From Arachnopeziza araneosa (Eukaryota > Ascomycota > Leotiomycetes > Helotiales > Arachnopezizaceae), in assembly GCA_003988855.1 (NCBI GenBank), contig QYAI01000008.1, positions 308,445 through 372,444 of the forward strand: a stretch of 64,000 bases of DNA, written 5' to 3'. Positions 12,238-24,724 of this stretch are shown piece after piece (position 1 is the first letter of the stretch; each line of letters begins with the position of its first letter). The position numbers were made by a program, and so were the translations under genes. The notes below the pieces were generated by a model. It had not been told where the DNA came from. It did not search any database and was given only the letters and a program-made list of their open reading frames with translations.

Positions 12238-15205
12238 TTAAAGTAATGATGAATCGGCTTGTCGCATGGCACGCTCCTCGATTAACGGTTCTGAGGTATC
12301 TTCTCTCTTGATATCCACACTTTTTCCTCTTGACGATAAAACTGTGTTGAGACGGTCAGTTGAGGCGGGAGGGCTCTTGTTTCTCTCTTTCTCAGCTTCT
12401 TTCTCCTCACGTTTCTCACGCATCTTATTCTTGATCCAGCCCAGAGGCCCTTTCTTCTCTCCACTCTCAGGAACCGCACCAGCTGCACTATCATTACTAG
12501 AATGAGGATGGGCACCAATCAATGTTGACTCGGAGGCTGCCACAGTATCTCCAGTGAAAGACTTGCGGGGACGAGCTGAGCTACCAATTGAACTTGTGCT
12601 TGCGCCAGCTGCATCAGAACCCAACACTTTCCGAGGACTGAGCGAGTTGCCCAAGGTTGCTGAATTATCCCGATGCCTCGATAGCCTCCATTTTGAACGC
12701 TTCTCTCGCTGTTCTTCAACCATGCCTGTATCTTCGCGATGATCGATATCAGATTGATCATTGAATGAGGAATGGGAGTGAAGTGAAGTCGTTGGAGATG
12801 CGACTGGCTGTAGATTGCGGTTAGGAGATTGGTGCATGTCGTCTCCTAATGGAGGATGCTGAGTTGCTTGCTCTGCTCGTGGGGTTTCTGTCATTGGAGT
12901 AGCAAGAGCGCCAACTTGTGTGTGCTCCATGGTATGGTGGGCAGCAACCTCGGCCGGAATAACGCTAGGAGAAATCGTATGCGGTTGTTGAGGAAGGGAC
13001 TGCGTTGAGGAATGAGCGCTGGGGTTGGAGCTGCCTGGAGCACGTTTCTTTCTCAGTTTATTTGGCTGTTTCTTCTCGCTATCCATTGTTGGAGTCCTCT
13101 GGAAGAGGTTCGAGACATTTCGCTCCTTTGATGGAGTTGCTATCTCTTGGTGTTCTGCAAGTAATCTCTCCTGGCTAGTAATGACGGATGGTGTATTTGA
13201 TTCTGGCGCTAAGCTTGAATTACCTACAACAGGAGGGGCAAGTCCTGGAGTGGTTGGCACATTGCGTTCACTTAATGGGGGTGCAGCAGGTGATAGGCCG
13301 CGGGGAACTGTGGTGGAGTCCTCAGAGGAAATAAAAATAGCAGCAGTTGGTGATGGAGAACCAGAATGCTTCTTTAGGCGGCCTGCTGTCAAGGCCGGAG
13401 ATCTCTTAGACGGGACTGTATTACTCCGATGTATCCCACCAGAAGAGTTCAATGCTGGACTGCCAGGGCTTGCAGCGCCATTGGATTGACGCGACTGCCT
13501 TGAAGAAGTTGATACATTTCGTCGAATGCCTCCATATTTGCGGACGCTATCAGCACCAGCACTAGCGTTTGATGAAGACCTTGCAACTCCAGTCTTTTGA
13601 GCCGGGGTTTTTGGTGTACCAGGCGGAGGTGTTCCCCCGTTTTGAACTTCTTGAACAGTCTGTTCATCTGCTGCCGTTCCCCGCATACCAATCAAAAAGT
13701 GATCCTGGTTCTCAATAAGGAATATCAAGACATCTTGGCTTAAACGGTACTCCTTTGGTGCCATATCGTGATGAGGATGTGAAAGGATGCCTGGTTGAAA
13801 TATTGCAGCAAGGTTCTGAGCCGTCATACGATTTTCGTCGGATTTAGACGCAAAAACCGCGAGTAAGTCAAGGATGTAGAGTAGGAGTTGACGGTTGAGC
13901 GGTGGTAGCTCTGTAATCAACTTCTGATAAGTCTTGATCGCTCCTTCAATATTGAAAGTATCCTTCAGTTGAGGCCCTTCCGTATCCCCTACAGCTTCCA
14001 TTGTGTGTCCTCTAAGTGGATCTCTGAATGGACCATACAAATCCAATGGAACAATTGGTTCTGGAAGCTGGTTGAGGTATCTGCGCAACACGTTCGCAGC
14101 ATCGTGTACCGTGTAACCGGCCCAATCTAGCCCTTTTCCATAACGATCCGGCGAATCAAAAATAGTTTTGAGCTCTTTGATACGCTTCTCGGAACCGCTC
14201 AATCGAAATATTCCTTCAACATTAGTAGCTTTCACAAGTTAATATACGGCCTCACGCATAAGGTATCCAGAGACGCGTACCTTTTTCCTTCAGATATACA
14301 CCACACTTCGCAACAACAATTGGTACGTAGCCATAGATATAGCTCTTCCCTTGCGCATCAACAAGGGATATCGCGACATTAGCATAAGTAATGCTTTGGC
14401 GAAGCGGGACGCCAAAGATTCCGGCAGGCTGCTCTGCTTTTTTCATATTTTTGTTAGCCTTACGGTTTTTGTTTGCTTGAGATGTCAAAATTGCAAAAGT
14501 AAAGTTTCGTTTTGCAGCAGGATTTCTTAAACCTTCAGAATTGTAACTCTCAGGACTGGTGCTTAACTCAAAGACCTGGCTCTCATCGCTAGGAGACTTC
14601 TTGGAGCTAGTCAAACCAATACCGAAAGGAAGCAATTGCGACATTGGTCGAGTCTTTTGTCTAGGAAGTTTCCTAGTTTCCAAACTGTCACTTGAGTCTG
14701 CGCTTAAAGGACTGACGTATGTGCTGTGCCTCTTAGAAGTCTGCTGGACAGAAGGCTGCATAATTAAAGGAGTGTAGCAAGTTGCATCTGGCACTCGCAT
14801 TGGCGGGCTCCCAAGAGAAGGCAGCGAGAATTGTCTCGCGAATTCTGAAGAAACAGAAAAGCAAAGTTCGCTTCCAGGAATACCAGCTACTGCAGGCGAC
14901 TCATTGCACATTGGACTCTCAATAAACCGTCCTTGTGCGGGCGTTGAAGCCAGTGATATGTAGCTTTTGTTGCGATTGTACAGACGCTTAAACAAGTCTT
15001 GACTGTGATTATGGCGGGGAAATGTACCTTGTGTTTCATTATTCCCTTTTGCTGGAGGTCTGAATTGTTTCCACCATGATTTTAGACTCTGCTTCGTTGG
15101 AGGGGAGGTAGCTTGAGCGCCAGGCGTTACCGAGGGCACTGGAGCAGGCTGTGGGGTTGCGAAAGCTTGCTGAGCGCTGGACGACGCTGTCTGATGGAAA
15201 GACAT
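12238..15205 (-). CDS. Rho GTPase-activating protein, Sac7/Bag7 type
   Basis: Two exons (15205-14281, 14228-12238) joined by a 52-nt GT-AG intron give 971 aa. The RhoGAP domain spans the splice at roughly residues 275-470. It opens with VVAKCGVYLKEKAT, then EGIFRLSGS with the arginine finger, then DAANVLRRYLNQLPEPIVP, the helix that grips Rho. The first 270 and last 500 residues are low-complexity, rich in Ser, Pro, Thr and charged residues, and probably disordered and phosphorylated. Domain position and motif wording point to the Sac7/Bag7 group, which turns off Rho1 in cell-wall and actin control. The start is ATG 15205; a longer frame upstream would begin with GTG. Joining the exons restores the domain exactly, so the splice is secure. 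Confidence 0.9.
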
Positions 15206-16313
15206 TGCAAACACGGTCTATCTAGACTGCCAGCCGCTTGTTAAAGAGGTATGCGAGGTTTCTGGCGACAGGGACTTCGCGATGGACCAAGAGGTCCCTC
15301 TGGGGATGCTGAGTTGTCGCAAGCGGCCAATCTAGGGTTGCTGTTGAAACCAATCTGAAGGGAAAATTATGATTAAAGAGTAAAGGCCAATACTTTTAGG
15401 GGCCTGTAAAGCTCGATAATCACGCGACAGTAACTTTTATATCTTCGGTGGGGTCTGCGACAGAGTTCTGAATTGAAGACGGCTAGCTGGATGGGCGGGT
15501 ATTGGGCGCGACCGAGGAAAGGGCGGCAAGTGATGCAAGTGAGCGAAGCCGAAAGAGGAGCTGCCAACGAGAGTCTAGAAAGAGATTCAGCCGTTTAACA
15601 CGGAGACGGTCTTTTGGTGTTGCGAAGAGAGTTGAAGTTGTGAGTCTCTACTCGCAGATTGAAGATGAACTTGGAAATGGCGCCTGAGGCGACAACCGAT
15701 CCTTAGCGTTCTTTTACATGAGTGGATGGGTGGAAGCAGAGCGACTGGATCTTCTGGGTTGCCTGCTGACCTCTTTTCATGCTGATCTTGACAGAAGTTG
15801 ATGTTGGAGGCAAGATCTGTATGGCATCCAAGGCCCTATTGGATTTTGAACAGATCTACTGGTTAAGAACTAAGGGTTTCAAAAAGAAGGGGGAGGGGTA
15901 TGCTCGTCTTCTTTCCTAAGATTTAGGGATTTAAAAGTACTGATCTAACTATGCTTAAATCGGCGAGCTCTGCTGTCTTAGACTATTTCAGAGGATTAAG
16001 GTTAAGTTTGATCTTGGTCTTGAAAGCTAGTCAATCTTCTATCTCCTGTGGGGTGCAGCAGACGGGAAGAAAAGGAGAGTTGGGTCACGTGATCGCCGTG
16101 CTATATTACATCGGAAAAAAGATAAAGCTGCAACCGATATACTAGCCTTATTGGGATAACTAGAATATTTGTTTAAGCTCGAAGACGAAGCAACTTGCCA
16201 ACCTGCCTTGCACTACCTCACCATTTCAAGCCAACATCCGCAATCAACCCCAAGTCAAGAACATCGAAGCCCTACATCTTGAACCGCCATATACCAATTC
16301 ACAAACCAGCAAA
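15206..16313. other. Divergent intergenic region, RhoGAP and TIM9 promoters
   Basis: No gene is recognised. Small frames are present without coding character. The RhoGAP 5' leader occupies the left end. The right end is pyrimidine-rich before the TIM9 start. A palindromic E-box octamer lies at 16085-16092. Confidence 0.5.
16085..16092. promoter_or_regulatory. TCACGTGA palindrome upstream of TIM9
   Basis: A perfect TCACGTGA octamer lies about 220 bp before the TIM9 start. CACGTG cores bind bHLH factors such as Cbf1 in fungi. Use here is inferred from position only. Confidence 0.45.
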
Positions 16314-16862
16314 ATGGATGGGTTTGTTACCCGGAGCCAAAAATGACTAGAGAGCTAAGTGAAAGAACAGACTTACGGCAGCCGAGCAGAGAGAATTCCA
16401 ATCGCGAATGGAGCGAAAGCAGATGAAAGAATTCATGGGCGTACGTCAAAATTTGCTTCATTCTTAGTTACGAGCTTTAGCCCATTGCTAGAAGCTCTAA
16501 GGCCACATGTGAATAGCTCGTTGAAAGGCTCTTCCAAGATCTTGCAGCTGGTGTTTGGATACGTTTATAACCAGCCACCTTGCAAAATGATCTCCAATCT
16601 CCAAATCGATTTTCAAACTGTGGAAATCCATACTTTTATCCTCCTCACAAAAGCTGATTCCTCCTTTTAGATGTTCTCCAACTTAGTTTCCCACTGCTTC
16701 GACTCCTGCATCGATGACTTCACAACCAAGTCCCTCATTCAACGCGAAACTGGTTGTGTTACACGGTGTGTACAGAAGTTTATGGCTGGAAGTGAACGTA
16801 TCGGCCAGCGGTTCGGCGAGCAACAGGCGCAAATGATGAATCAACCTCCTCCGGGCCGGTGA
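16314..16862 (+). CDS. TIM9: Mitochondrial import chaperone Tim9
   Basis: Three exons (16314-16321, 16371-16440, 16671-16862) give 89 aa. The first exon is only 8 bases (ATG GAT GG). The protein has the small-Tim layout: an N-terminal helix with EQREFQSRMERKQMKEF, then twin CX3C motifs (Cys35/Cys39 and Cys55/Cys59) and a C-terminal helix. Wording such as MFSNLV, CFD and GCVTRCVQKFM is diagnostic for Tim9. It works with Tim10 as a hexamer in the mitochondrial intermembrane space, carrying hydrophobic carrier proteins to TIM22; the two disulphides form through Mia40. Intron 2 is 230 nt, long for this window. The last exon alone has an ATG (16671), but it would lose the N-terminal helix. Confidence 0.95.
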
Positions 16863-19800
16863 ACAGAATAATTGCATTGTACGATATGAGCGAACGCTTG
16901 GGCGACTTGGTACTTCGTGTATAGTAGATGCCTAGGGAGCAAAACACGTATTGAGAGAGATGAAGATGTGGGCATATGAGACTCGGTGCCCTACTCAGGC
17001 TAGGCGGAGTTCTAGGTATAGGAATAAATACATATTCAACTCCAACAGACTATATACTATCTTTCAAGATATGAAAACAGGTAAAGGGTGCTATTTCAGT
17101 TCATATGTATATCTAAAGGCATCTAGGTAGAAGAGTTTGCTCAGACACCGTTCGATGCCTTGCAAGATGCAAGTGAAGTGCAGTCGAGGATATTCCTTAT
17201 TTACGAATCACCTATATATTTTATTTTCCGAATGGAGTAAGCTACCATCAATGAACCCTCAGTAGGACCAGGAGATGATAAGAAGCACTGGGTATCATTA
17301 TTATTTCCTGCCTTGAAATTGTACACTCGAACTCAAGTCTTCTTGGGCAATTCCTTCAGTCACTTTGCTATGATCCATCAAACTACTTAGGATCGAGCGA
17401 AAACAAATTTGTCCCTGTTACCCAACCAGCAACCATTTCCTTTTGGTCGATTCTATGATGAATTTCAAACCAATAATGTCTCTTGGCTTTCTTGACCCAT
17501 CCTCTCTGCCCGAAGAGACAGCTCTCTCGATTGCAAGTTGCTTGCCAGGATGACCAACACAGTTACAAATACCTCTCCTGCGTTTCCTATTTCGACAATA
17601 TGTAATACATGTAGCGAAAATGTTCCCAGACCCCAAAGACGAAGCTCGCTGATGATTTCAATAATGACATACTGAATTTTTGACTTGTTTGGTCTGTAGT
17701 TATGCTGCTGTAAACCGACTATTTGTGTTGTTCACAGCTTTGATTTCGATGAAGACAAAGCTGTCGGAACTGTAATTGCGGTAGTATAATGAATCTGCTT
17801 CCCAAAATAGGAGAGACCGCACTTTCCGGCTTATTTACCCTAGCCTTTAGCATGAAAATGATATAGAACGCAGCTTTGTGTTCGTGGAGTACCGCAAGTC
17901 TAAGTGTGAGTTTGATGGAAGCTAGCTTGGATAGCATCTTATAAAGTCTGGGCTGAGAGATTTACTTCATCTAAATGAGGATCAAGCAACTGCTGACAAC
18001 TGATAAGCCAAAGTACCCCGTCCTGAACGAGTCTACCAGGCTACTCAGGACGCTTTTCGAACACGTACAAAGGCGATTAGACAGTGAAGCAGCACGTGAG
18101 TAATTAAGAATGGTGCTCGAGGATCGAAGAGGCAATGAGCTATTCAATCGACATCCTTAGCGAATGTTTTAACATTGATTGAAAGTTTATCCGGAGTTTT
18201 CGCGAAAAGTGCTTTAGAATCGTGTGCTCCAGGGTTGGATTCAAAAACCCAGGTGATACTTTCAACTCTCAATCTCCTCACTAGATTCGACCTTGCGAAC
18301 CCTGCTTGAGGGCTGCCAAGGTATTTCGGTTTTCACTAAACACTAAATTTACTAGGTGCAGAAATTTCGAGGCGATTATAAACTCTAGCAGTTATGGATG
18401 GGAAAGTAACGAGAAACCCATTTCTTACAAAGTAGAGCAGAAGCCGGAGGAGGTGCAAGGACCACTCAACGATTCGATCATAAGAGAGAAAAGAAATGCC
18501 TCTATGACTTGTTGTGAAGGTCTAGCTTCCTTTAGAAAGGATGTCTGGAGCAAGAAAAACAAGCTAGGCAAGGTAAAATCTCGCTCACCTGAGCTTTGGT
18601 ACCGCTAACTTCGAGTTGTGGACCTTGGACTTCACTAAAGGCTTAAAAGGTTATAGCTAGGTAGGTATTCGCATGAAAAGGGGTCAGGCGAGTCAGGCTC
18701 TCAACCTGGAGGAATGGAAATAGGAAGGGCATGAACACGTGACTAATCACAACATTCTCTCTTCCCATCTTCACCTTCAAGCCTCAAACTCTATCATTCG
18801 CAATTTTACCTCCGAACATCTCGTCAACAACCCCGACAGTCTCTGATACGAGCCAAATGCAGGAGATATTTTTGCCAACTGGCAGTCAGCTGTGCAGGGT
18901 TGCAAGACATTCTGCAACTCGCCCACATTATTGACTCAGCCTCCGCCTCTTGGAAACCTCAAACGAAGCGTGTCCACTCTCCTCTCGATCTCCAGATCAG
19001 CAAGACTTTTGGGACAGTCAAAGAACTCCTTTGGGATGTTTCAGAGCTACCAAACCGGAAATCAGGTTTGAAGATCTCAACAACGTGGAGAGGTATTGTC
19101 CAATCCAGAAAACATGAGTCTTTCCGATTAGGAATCGCAAGCCCAATCTGCAACCTAGGAACTAGAGGATTTGAACGTCCCCCAATGAAATCGCGGATCT
19201 CCCACCATGGAGACTCTCCCGCCAGTGATAATGATCCGAGGTGAGGCGAATTTTCATTTTCAAAACAGGTGGAGGGACGGCACAAAGACTCACGGACCTA
19301 TGCATAAATCTATGTATAGACATGCAAACTGCAAAATCGCCCCACTCGGGCTGCGAGTTTTTGCGATCTGAGAAACTTTCGGCGCTTTGTTAGGCGGTGT
19401 GATGACTTTTGAATGGTATACAGATTTCAATTGTCTGTGAGGAAGGCTGGGCCATGGCAAGAGTGCTGGCTTATTCCAAGAGAGGTCTCCGTGGCTAAAT
19501 TCTTGTGAATGACGTTGACGATAAGCTTTTCTCGCTTGGAAAAAGACAATCCAGATGGTTGGCGATAAAGACATGGACTTTTACTTTCTCCACTGCAACA
19601 TACGATTCGTCAAATTGGAAGAATTCGTAAATGCTTGAGACGACGAGAAAGGCAAGGCGATACTTATCATCCGGCCTCTTCGTCAGCTATGGAGGGGTGG
19701 CTCAACAGCGGGCTGACAATGTCGTGGCAGCAGGGATGATGAAGAGGAGGAGGTTGGGAGGAATAATATCTGGGAAAGCCAGGCCCGAAACTCGACGCCT

Positions 19801-20771
19801 GCTGTATTACATCGGCATTCGTGTCGTAGGCCGGAGTTGTTGCTTATCCTATATCAGTATTGGTACGGAAGATTTCATCATCACAATATAGCGCCCACCT
19901 TGCTGGTGAGAATGGTGAGAGATGGTTCAACCACAATCATCCGCCCAAGAGACTTGATGGGAGACAACGACATGCATCCAGGTTGTTGGGGCTATTGCCT
20001 TTGCTAAGTAGCTCTAGACTGAGGGATCAACTGATCGGGACCTTGATAGTGATAGCGGATCCCGCGGTGGCAAGTCGAGGACGGATTATTTGAGCTCCTC
20101 GGTTGTCCGTCCTTTCTGATTGCTATTTCTTGACACGGAGCTGAGTCTTTCGCTCTCTACTCTCTCGTATCCAAGCTTCGTTTGACTTGTTAGATACGTA
20201 GTTTGCACGACGGCCAACTCCCGTTTCATTCTCCCCCAAAGGTCGCCATATCAAGCCACCCCTCACTCACTGATCGAGAGGAACCGGGACGCCACATTTA
20301 GTGACCCTGCACACAATTCTCTGGTACGTGCCATGCAGCTTTTCACCATGTTTTACGCCATGGCACTTTTCCACAACGAAACAAGGCCGCCGTCATATCC
20401 ATGGGCCCTTCCCTGCAAACAACCCTTCCCCAAGCTTTCCTTCCCCCCGGCGTCCAAGGTTCTTTCCTTCTGCCAGCGACGACGACCCAGAACTTCAAAA
20501 ACTTGAAGTCGGATTCGTTGCTTCCTATTAATCCACCTTAAGCCCCTCTCACCGTCCGCCACCTTCCTGCTCTCCTCCAATTACTCTCAAACCTACTTCC
20601 CTTCCCTCACATCTTTGCATCAGGCACAAGAATTGTCACTCGCTGATTTGGTGGTATCATCAGCTGGCTCGCCGCATCATTGCTGCATCCAGCGTCCACA
20701 CGACTTTCGTTCTCAACCCGCACCCTCACTATTCGTTGTTCTAGCTCTCTTGGCCAACGCTCTCTCGCAAG
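16863..20771. other. 3.9-kb gene-poor stretch
   Basis: No recognisable gene or repeat was found on either strand. Scattered frames of 60-115 codons lack family features and mostly lack good starts. One ATG-less 75-codon frame at 18847-19071 follows a pyrimidine-rich leader and could be an exon, but no partner exon was found. A CACGTG core occurs at about 18736. The right end, 20150-20770, is pyrimidine-rich and is probably the promoter and leader of the cell-wall gene. Confidence 0.45.
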
Positions 20772-22730
20772 ATGACTCCAGCTAACAATGCACAAAAGAT
20801 CGGAGACCCTGAAAAGGCGGCAGTATCTGCTACCACACCTGCAGCTCATCTCGAGAGCCAGATCTTGCACCAAAATCAAGAGAAAAGGGCAAAGTCGAAC
20901 AATATGAAGAAGATACAGCATTTCGCCTTCTCTCTCCTCCTTCTCGCCCTCTTAGCCATCACAATTACGGCAGCCTCGAAAACTTCTCCTCGTCATGCTC
21001 CTGCTATGTCTGCCGAAGAACGACTCAAGTTACAAGAACTACTAGACACCATTGAGCCTGCTTCACTTCACGAAATCTTACACAAGCACCTGAAAGACAA
21101 ATATCAGCATGGCGTGTACCAGGAAGACAAGGCAGCTATGGAGGTGGTAGCTCAATCCAACAAGGACGTTGCACACAGCTTGATCGAATTGGCCAAGAGA
21201 CAAGCTCCAAACACCACCACTACTGTCATCGAAGCTGTCACAACTACGACTACAGATCTTACAATTCCCACCAGTGCACCTGTCACTACTACAGATGGGG
21301 GAACAACTATTGTGGTGCCACCTACAACAGTTGTGGTTCCGCCACCGACTTCAACTGCAAATCCTCCAACCACTCCGGCAACATCTCCTCCTCCGAATCA
21401 GGACCCCACAACTTCTCAACAAGGATCTCCAGGAACCACAGCAGATACAAATCCAACTTCGACTGCTCAGAATCCACCACCTACAACCACGGCTGCCGGT
21501 GCTGGAAATAAAAGTGCTGCAGGCGGTGGAACGGCAACGGAAACCTCTGTATCAACTGCAGTTGTTACCAAGACTGGAAACTCTCCAACTACATCCGGGT
21601 CATCGACTAATGGTAAGTTACATGGCAGACAAGCCATATATCCCTTTCAACCTCCCCCACCTGCTCTGTCATCGCCACCTTCCTCGGCATTTTTGTCATC
21701 TTCGGCAGCATTCTTCTCTCCGTCGAAGCATTATTCTGCTAGCAATAGTAGCTTAGCATTTTCTGCGGCGGCGTTGCCTCCTGTATACTCTCCCTATTCA
21801 TTTGCTGCATCTAGCGCCTCGGTGACACCTTCGTCTGCTATGAACGGCAGCGTCGTGTCGATGACGGCTGCACCTTTGTATCCCCTTGCTCCTCCACCAT
21901 TTACTTCTCATAACAGCATTTCGTCTTTGACCTTGGCAGCCGCAACGTCTGTATCAAACAGCAGCGTCTCTTCATCCTCAGGAGCTACACAGTCTGTATC
22001 AAAGAGCAGCGTATCTTCAATCTTGACAGTTGTACCGTCTGTATCAAACAGCAGCATCTGTTTAACCTCCACAGCTACAACGTCTGTATTAAACAGCAAT
22101 CTTTCTTCAGCCTTGGGAGCTGCGCCGTCTGTATATGTCTATATTTCCTCTAAAGGCAGCACGATTTCTTCAGCGGCAGCAATCGGCCTTAATCATCCTT
22201 ATACTTTTCCGAATGCGAGTTCCGCGACCTGTTCTACTACTGTTTCTTCAACTTTTTTGAATAACACTTTAAACATTACTTCAGCTTCTTCTTCTTCAAT
22301 TTGTACCTATTTGACCTCTTTTAACTCTACTTCAGGCCTTTCTGCTACTGCTCCCACTGTTTCCTCGGGCTCTCCCGGTTCTTCCTCTTCTGGCACTGGT
22401 CATACCTCCTCCTCCCTTGCAGTTTCATCACAAGGCTCGAAAACATCTAACAGTGCAACAGATAAATCTTCATCTGGTGGATCCTCTCCAACAAGTGGTT
22501 CATCAGTCACTCAGGAAACCGTTTACACAACAACTCTTCCAAATGGTTCCGTTGAGACAGTCACCAGCGTCACAGTTGTGCCAGCTGGTCAGGCGGAGCA
22601 CACGGGTACTTCTGGAGCCACCAAGACCAATGGAAATCCTAGCCTGCAAACCAATGCAGCGACCCCTATGATTGGAGGATGGAATGGAGTAATTGGAATA
22701 TTAGGAGTGGTTGTCGTGGGAGTTTTGTAA
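20772..22730 (+). CDS. Ser/Thr-rich GPI-type cell-wall protein
   Basis: One open frame encodes 652 aa, ending in TAA. Residues 45-68 form a signal-peptide-like segment starting at a second ATG (20904: basic MKK, then a Leu-rich core), so the real start may be 20904 (608 aa). A charged region (about 70-145) follows, with a KR pair at about 141 that could be a Kex2 site. The rest is Thr-, Ser- and Pro-rich with many NSS/NSTS sequons, including four 15-residue repeats. The frame ends in a short hydrophobic tail (GILGVVVVGVL) behind small residues, as in GPI-anchored proteins. It is probably a heavily glycosylated cell-wall or surface protein, and no enzyme domain is visible. A strong GTAAGT donor (21613) and a pyrimidine-rich CAG acceptor (22422) frame an 810-nt in-frame segment that may be spliced out. 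Confidence 0.75.
   Translation: MTPANNAQKIGDPEKAAVSATTPAAHLESQILHQNQEKRAKSNNMKKIQHFAFSLLLLALLAITITAASKTSPRHAPAMSAEERLKLQELLDTIEPASLHEILHKHLKDKYQHGVYQEDKAAMEVVAQSNKDVAHSLIELAKRQAPNTTTTVIEAVTTTTTDLTIPTSAPVTTTDGGTTIVVPPTTVVVPPPTSTANPPTTPATSPPPNQDPTTSQQGSPGTTADTNPTSTAQNPPPTTTAAGAGNKSAAGGGTATETSVSTAVVTKTGNSPTTSGSSTNGKLHGRQAIYPFQPPPPALSSPPSSAFLSSSAAFFSPSKHYSASNSSLAFSAAALPPVYSPYSFAASSASVTPSSAMNGSVVSMTAAPLYPLAPPPFTSHNSISSLTLAAATSVSNSSVSSSSGATQSVSKSSVSSILTVVPSVSNSSICLTSTATTSVLNSNLSSALGAAPSVYVYISSKGSTISSAAAIGLNHPYTFPNASSATCSTTVSSTFLNNTLNITSASSSSICTYLTSFNSTSGLSATAPTVSSGSPGSSSSGTGHTSSSLAVSSQGSKTSNSATDKSSSGGSSPTSGSSVTQETVYTTTLPNGSVETVTSVTVVPAGQAEHTGTSGATKTNGNPSLQTNAATPMIGGWNGVIGILGVVVVGVL
21948..22127 (+). 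repeat. 45-nt coding minisatellite, four copies
   Basis: Four consecutive 45-base units begin TCTGTATCAAACAGCAGC or close variants. They encode 15-residue repeats starting S-V-S-N-S-S. Units have diverged mostly at their 3' halves. A fifth copy begins at 22128 (TCTGTAT) and then breaks off. Such repeats commonly vary in copy number between strains. Confidence 0.9.
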
Positions 22731-23446
22731 CCTGGCGACAGATTTTTCGAGGCGGTTTATTTGATTTACAGCATGGCAACGGTGCATTGCATAGCATTAA
22801 AGGCGTTTGGAACAGAAAATCTCACTAATGTCTCTCCTTCGGGTACGATCACGAGCTGGGTATATACGAATTTCCTTAAGTTGGGTATGATTAGACTTGG
22901 ATGGATTGCCAGATCCTGGATTAGACAAAACCATGATGTCTGACTGGACGGCACGAGACTGTAAATTCGAAGAATGATGGGATGAAAGCATGATTAGGAG
23001 ATGTAAGGTTAATATAATAACTGCATCAAAAAGATGCGAATGGAAATGGGTAGTCAGTAATTAGGATTGATGAAGGATAAACACAAATTGATGACACTCT
23101 GTTCTACCAATCTTCCTATCTTTTCTTGTTATCGTGTTTGAATTTGCTACCTTTCTAGGCTGGGATTGAGAGCAGATCTTACTTTATTCAATCTGATATT
23201 ATCTGGGGAAATCCTCGGCTCGACTCCTATAGACGTAGTTTTGGTTATAGATGTTGAAAGACTCTAGAGTTTGAATAACAATTCAACTGATGCTTTAATG
23301 CGTATCATCATTGCCTAGTTTTAGTCGCAAATCCGAGTGCTTCCCAACGTTCTTCATTTTACTTATAAGCTCAATTACACTCTAACAGCAGAACGGGAGG
23401 CCAGCCACGCATGCTTTTGAACTTGCATCATTCTGGACTGGTCTAA
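22731..23446. other. Convergent intergenic region
   Basis: The cell-wall gene and the cupin gene end towards each other here. No frame looks coding. AT-rich 3' UTR-like sequence fills most of it. Confidence 0.5.
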
Positions 23447-24692
23447 TTAAGAGGTAAATCCCAACTCCGCCTCCAGAGCCTTGATTTTACTCAAATCCTC
23501 ATCTCTTGCCTCGCTGGGCACGAGTAGGCCCTCATACTTCGTGCCCAGGCTAGCGATAACCTCACCGATGCCACCTCCGTCGGCAAACACGTAGCCTCTC
23601 GCGTAGACGCTCTCCGCACTCACGCTCCAACTCGTCCCAGCCGGGACGAAGGTCGTTTCCCCTGCGGTGGCCAGCACCTCACTCCCATCGATCTTGAACT
23701 TGAGGATCCCATCCGCCGTGTAGATTGCATGATGGACCTTTGCGAACTTAAGTGTCTTCTGCAATCCCTTACTCGAATGGTGACTCGACGCATGCAATTC
23801 GTAGATACTAAACCGAGCATTGGTCTCCTTCCTCGTCGCCAGACTCCTCACCACGGTCCCCGCGTATTCGCTCTTCGGGCCCTCGCCGTCTCTCAAGAAG
23901 TAGCCACCGTTCTCGCACACGCCGGGCAGAGACGCCTCGCTCCCGTCCCAGGGCTGCGGATCGAAGTGCGGCTTTTCCCGGACCGGGATCATGTCGAATC
24001 TCTCGGTTGCGGCCATCAGTTTGGGGATGAGGACTTCAAAGGGGTTACGCTTATCCGAGGTGGGGAAGAGGGGGGTGCTTTGGGACAGGGGGATCGATGG
24101 TGATGGGAAGGTTTCGCCGACGAAGCGGAAGAATTCTTCCCACCCGCCTGGGATGATCAAGCCAATGAACTCAGAGTGCGAGGCGGCGATCTGGTATTGA
24201 TGGATTGTGTTCTTTTTTTTGTGTTAGGTGGGAATGGCACATTTTTTTATGGGGATAGGAGGAGGAAAGAAAGAGAGTGGAGTTGAATGTAAAGAAGAAA
24301 AGAAGAACATACAGGAGGTACGCTGGCAAAATCTCCCGGTCCCAAACTCCTTGCTTTATCATTCGCCCAGACATTGATGGTGCCTTTTAAGCAGAGGAAA
24401 ACATCGTGAGCTTCTCGGTGGTAGTGGAAGCCAATCGGTTTATCAAAAGTGCCACCGGTGCCTACCACTGCAAATGCACTCGAGGTCTCGCTCCCACTGA
24501 CCAGCAGCCGCATGGTCGAATTGGAGGTGGGAATTGTCCATAGTTCGCCAGTGTAGCAGGGGAGGACGTAGGGTTCTCCCGGACGCCCTGGAGGGGCCTG
24601 GAGGTGAGGAATTGCAGGGGCCATGGGTGTTGTTGTGGAGGGACTAGGAGATTCTGCAGAGGGTGATGGGTTGTGAGAGAGAAGAGGGTTGT

Positions 24693-24724
<32 letters not shown>

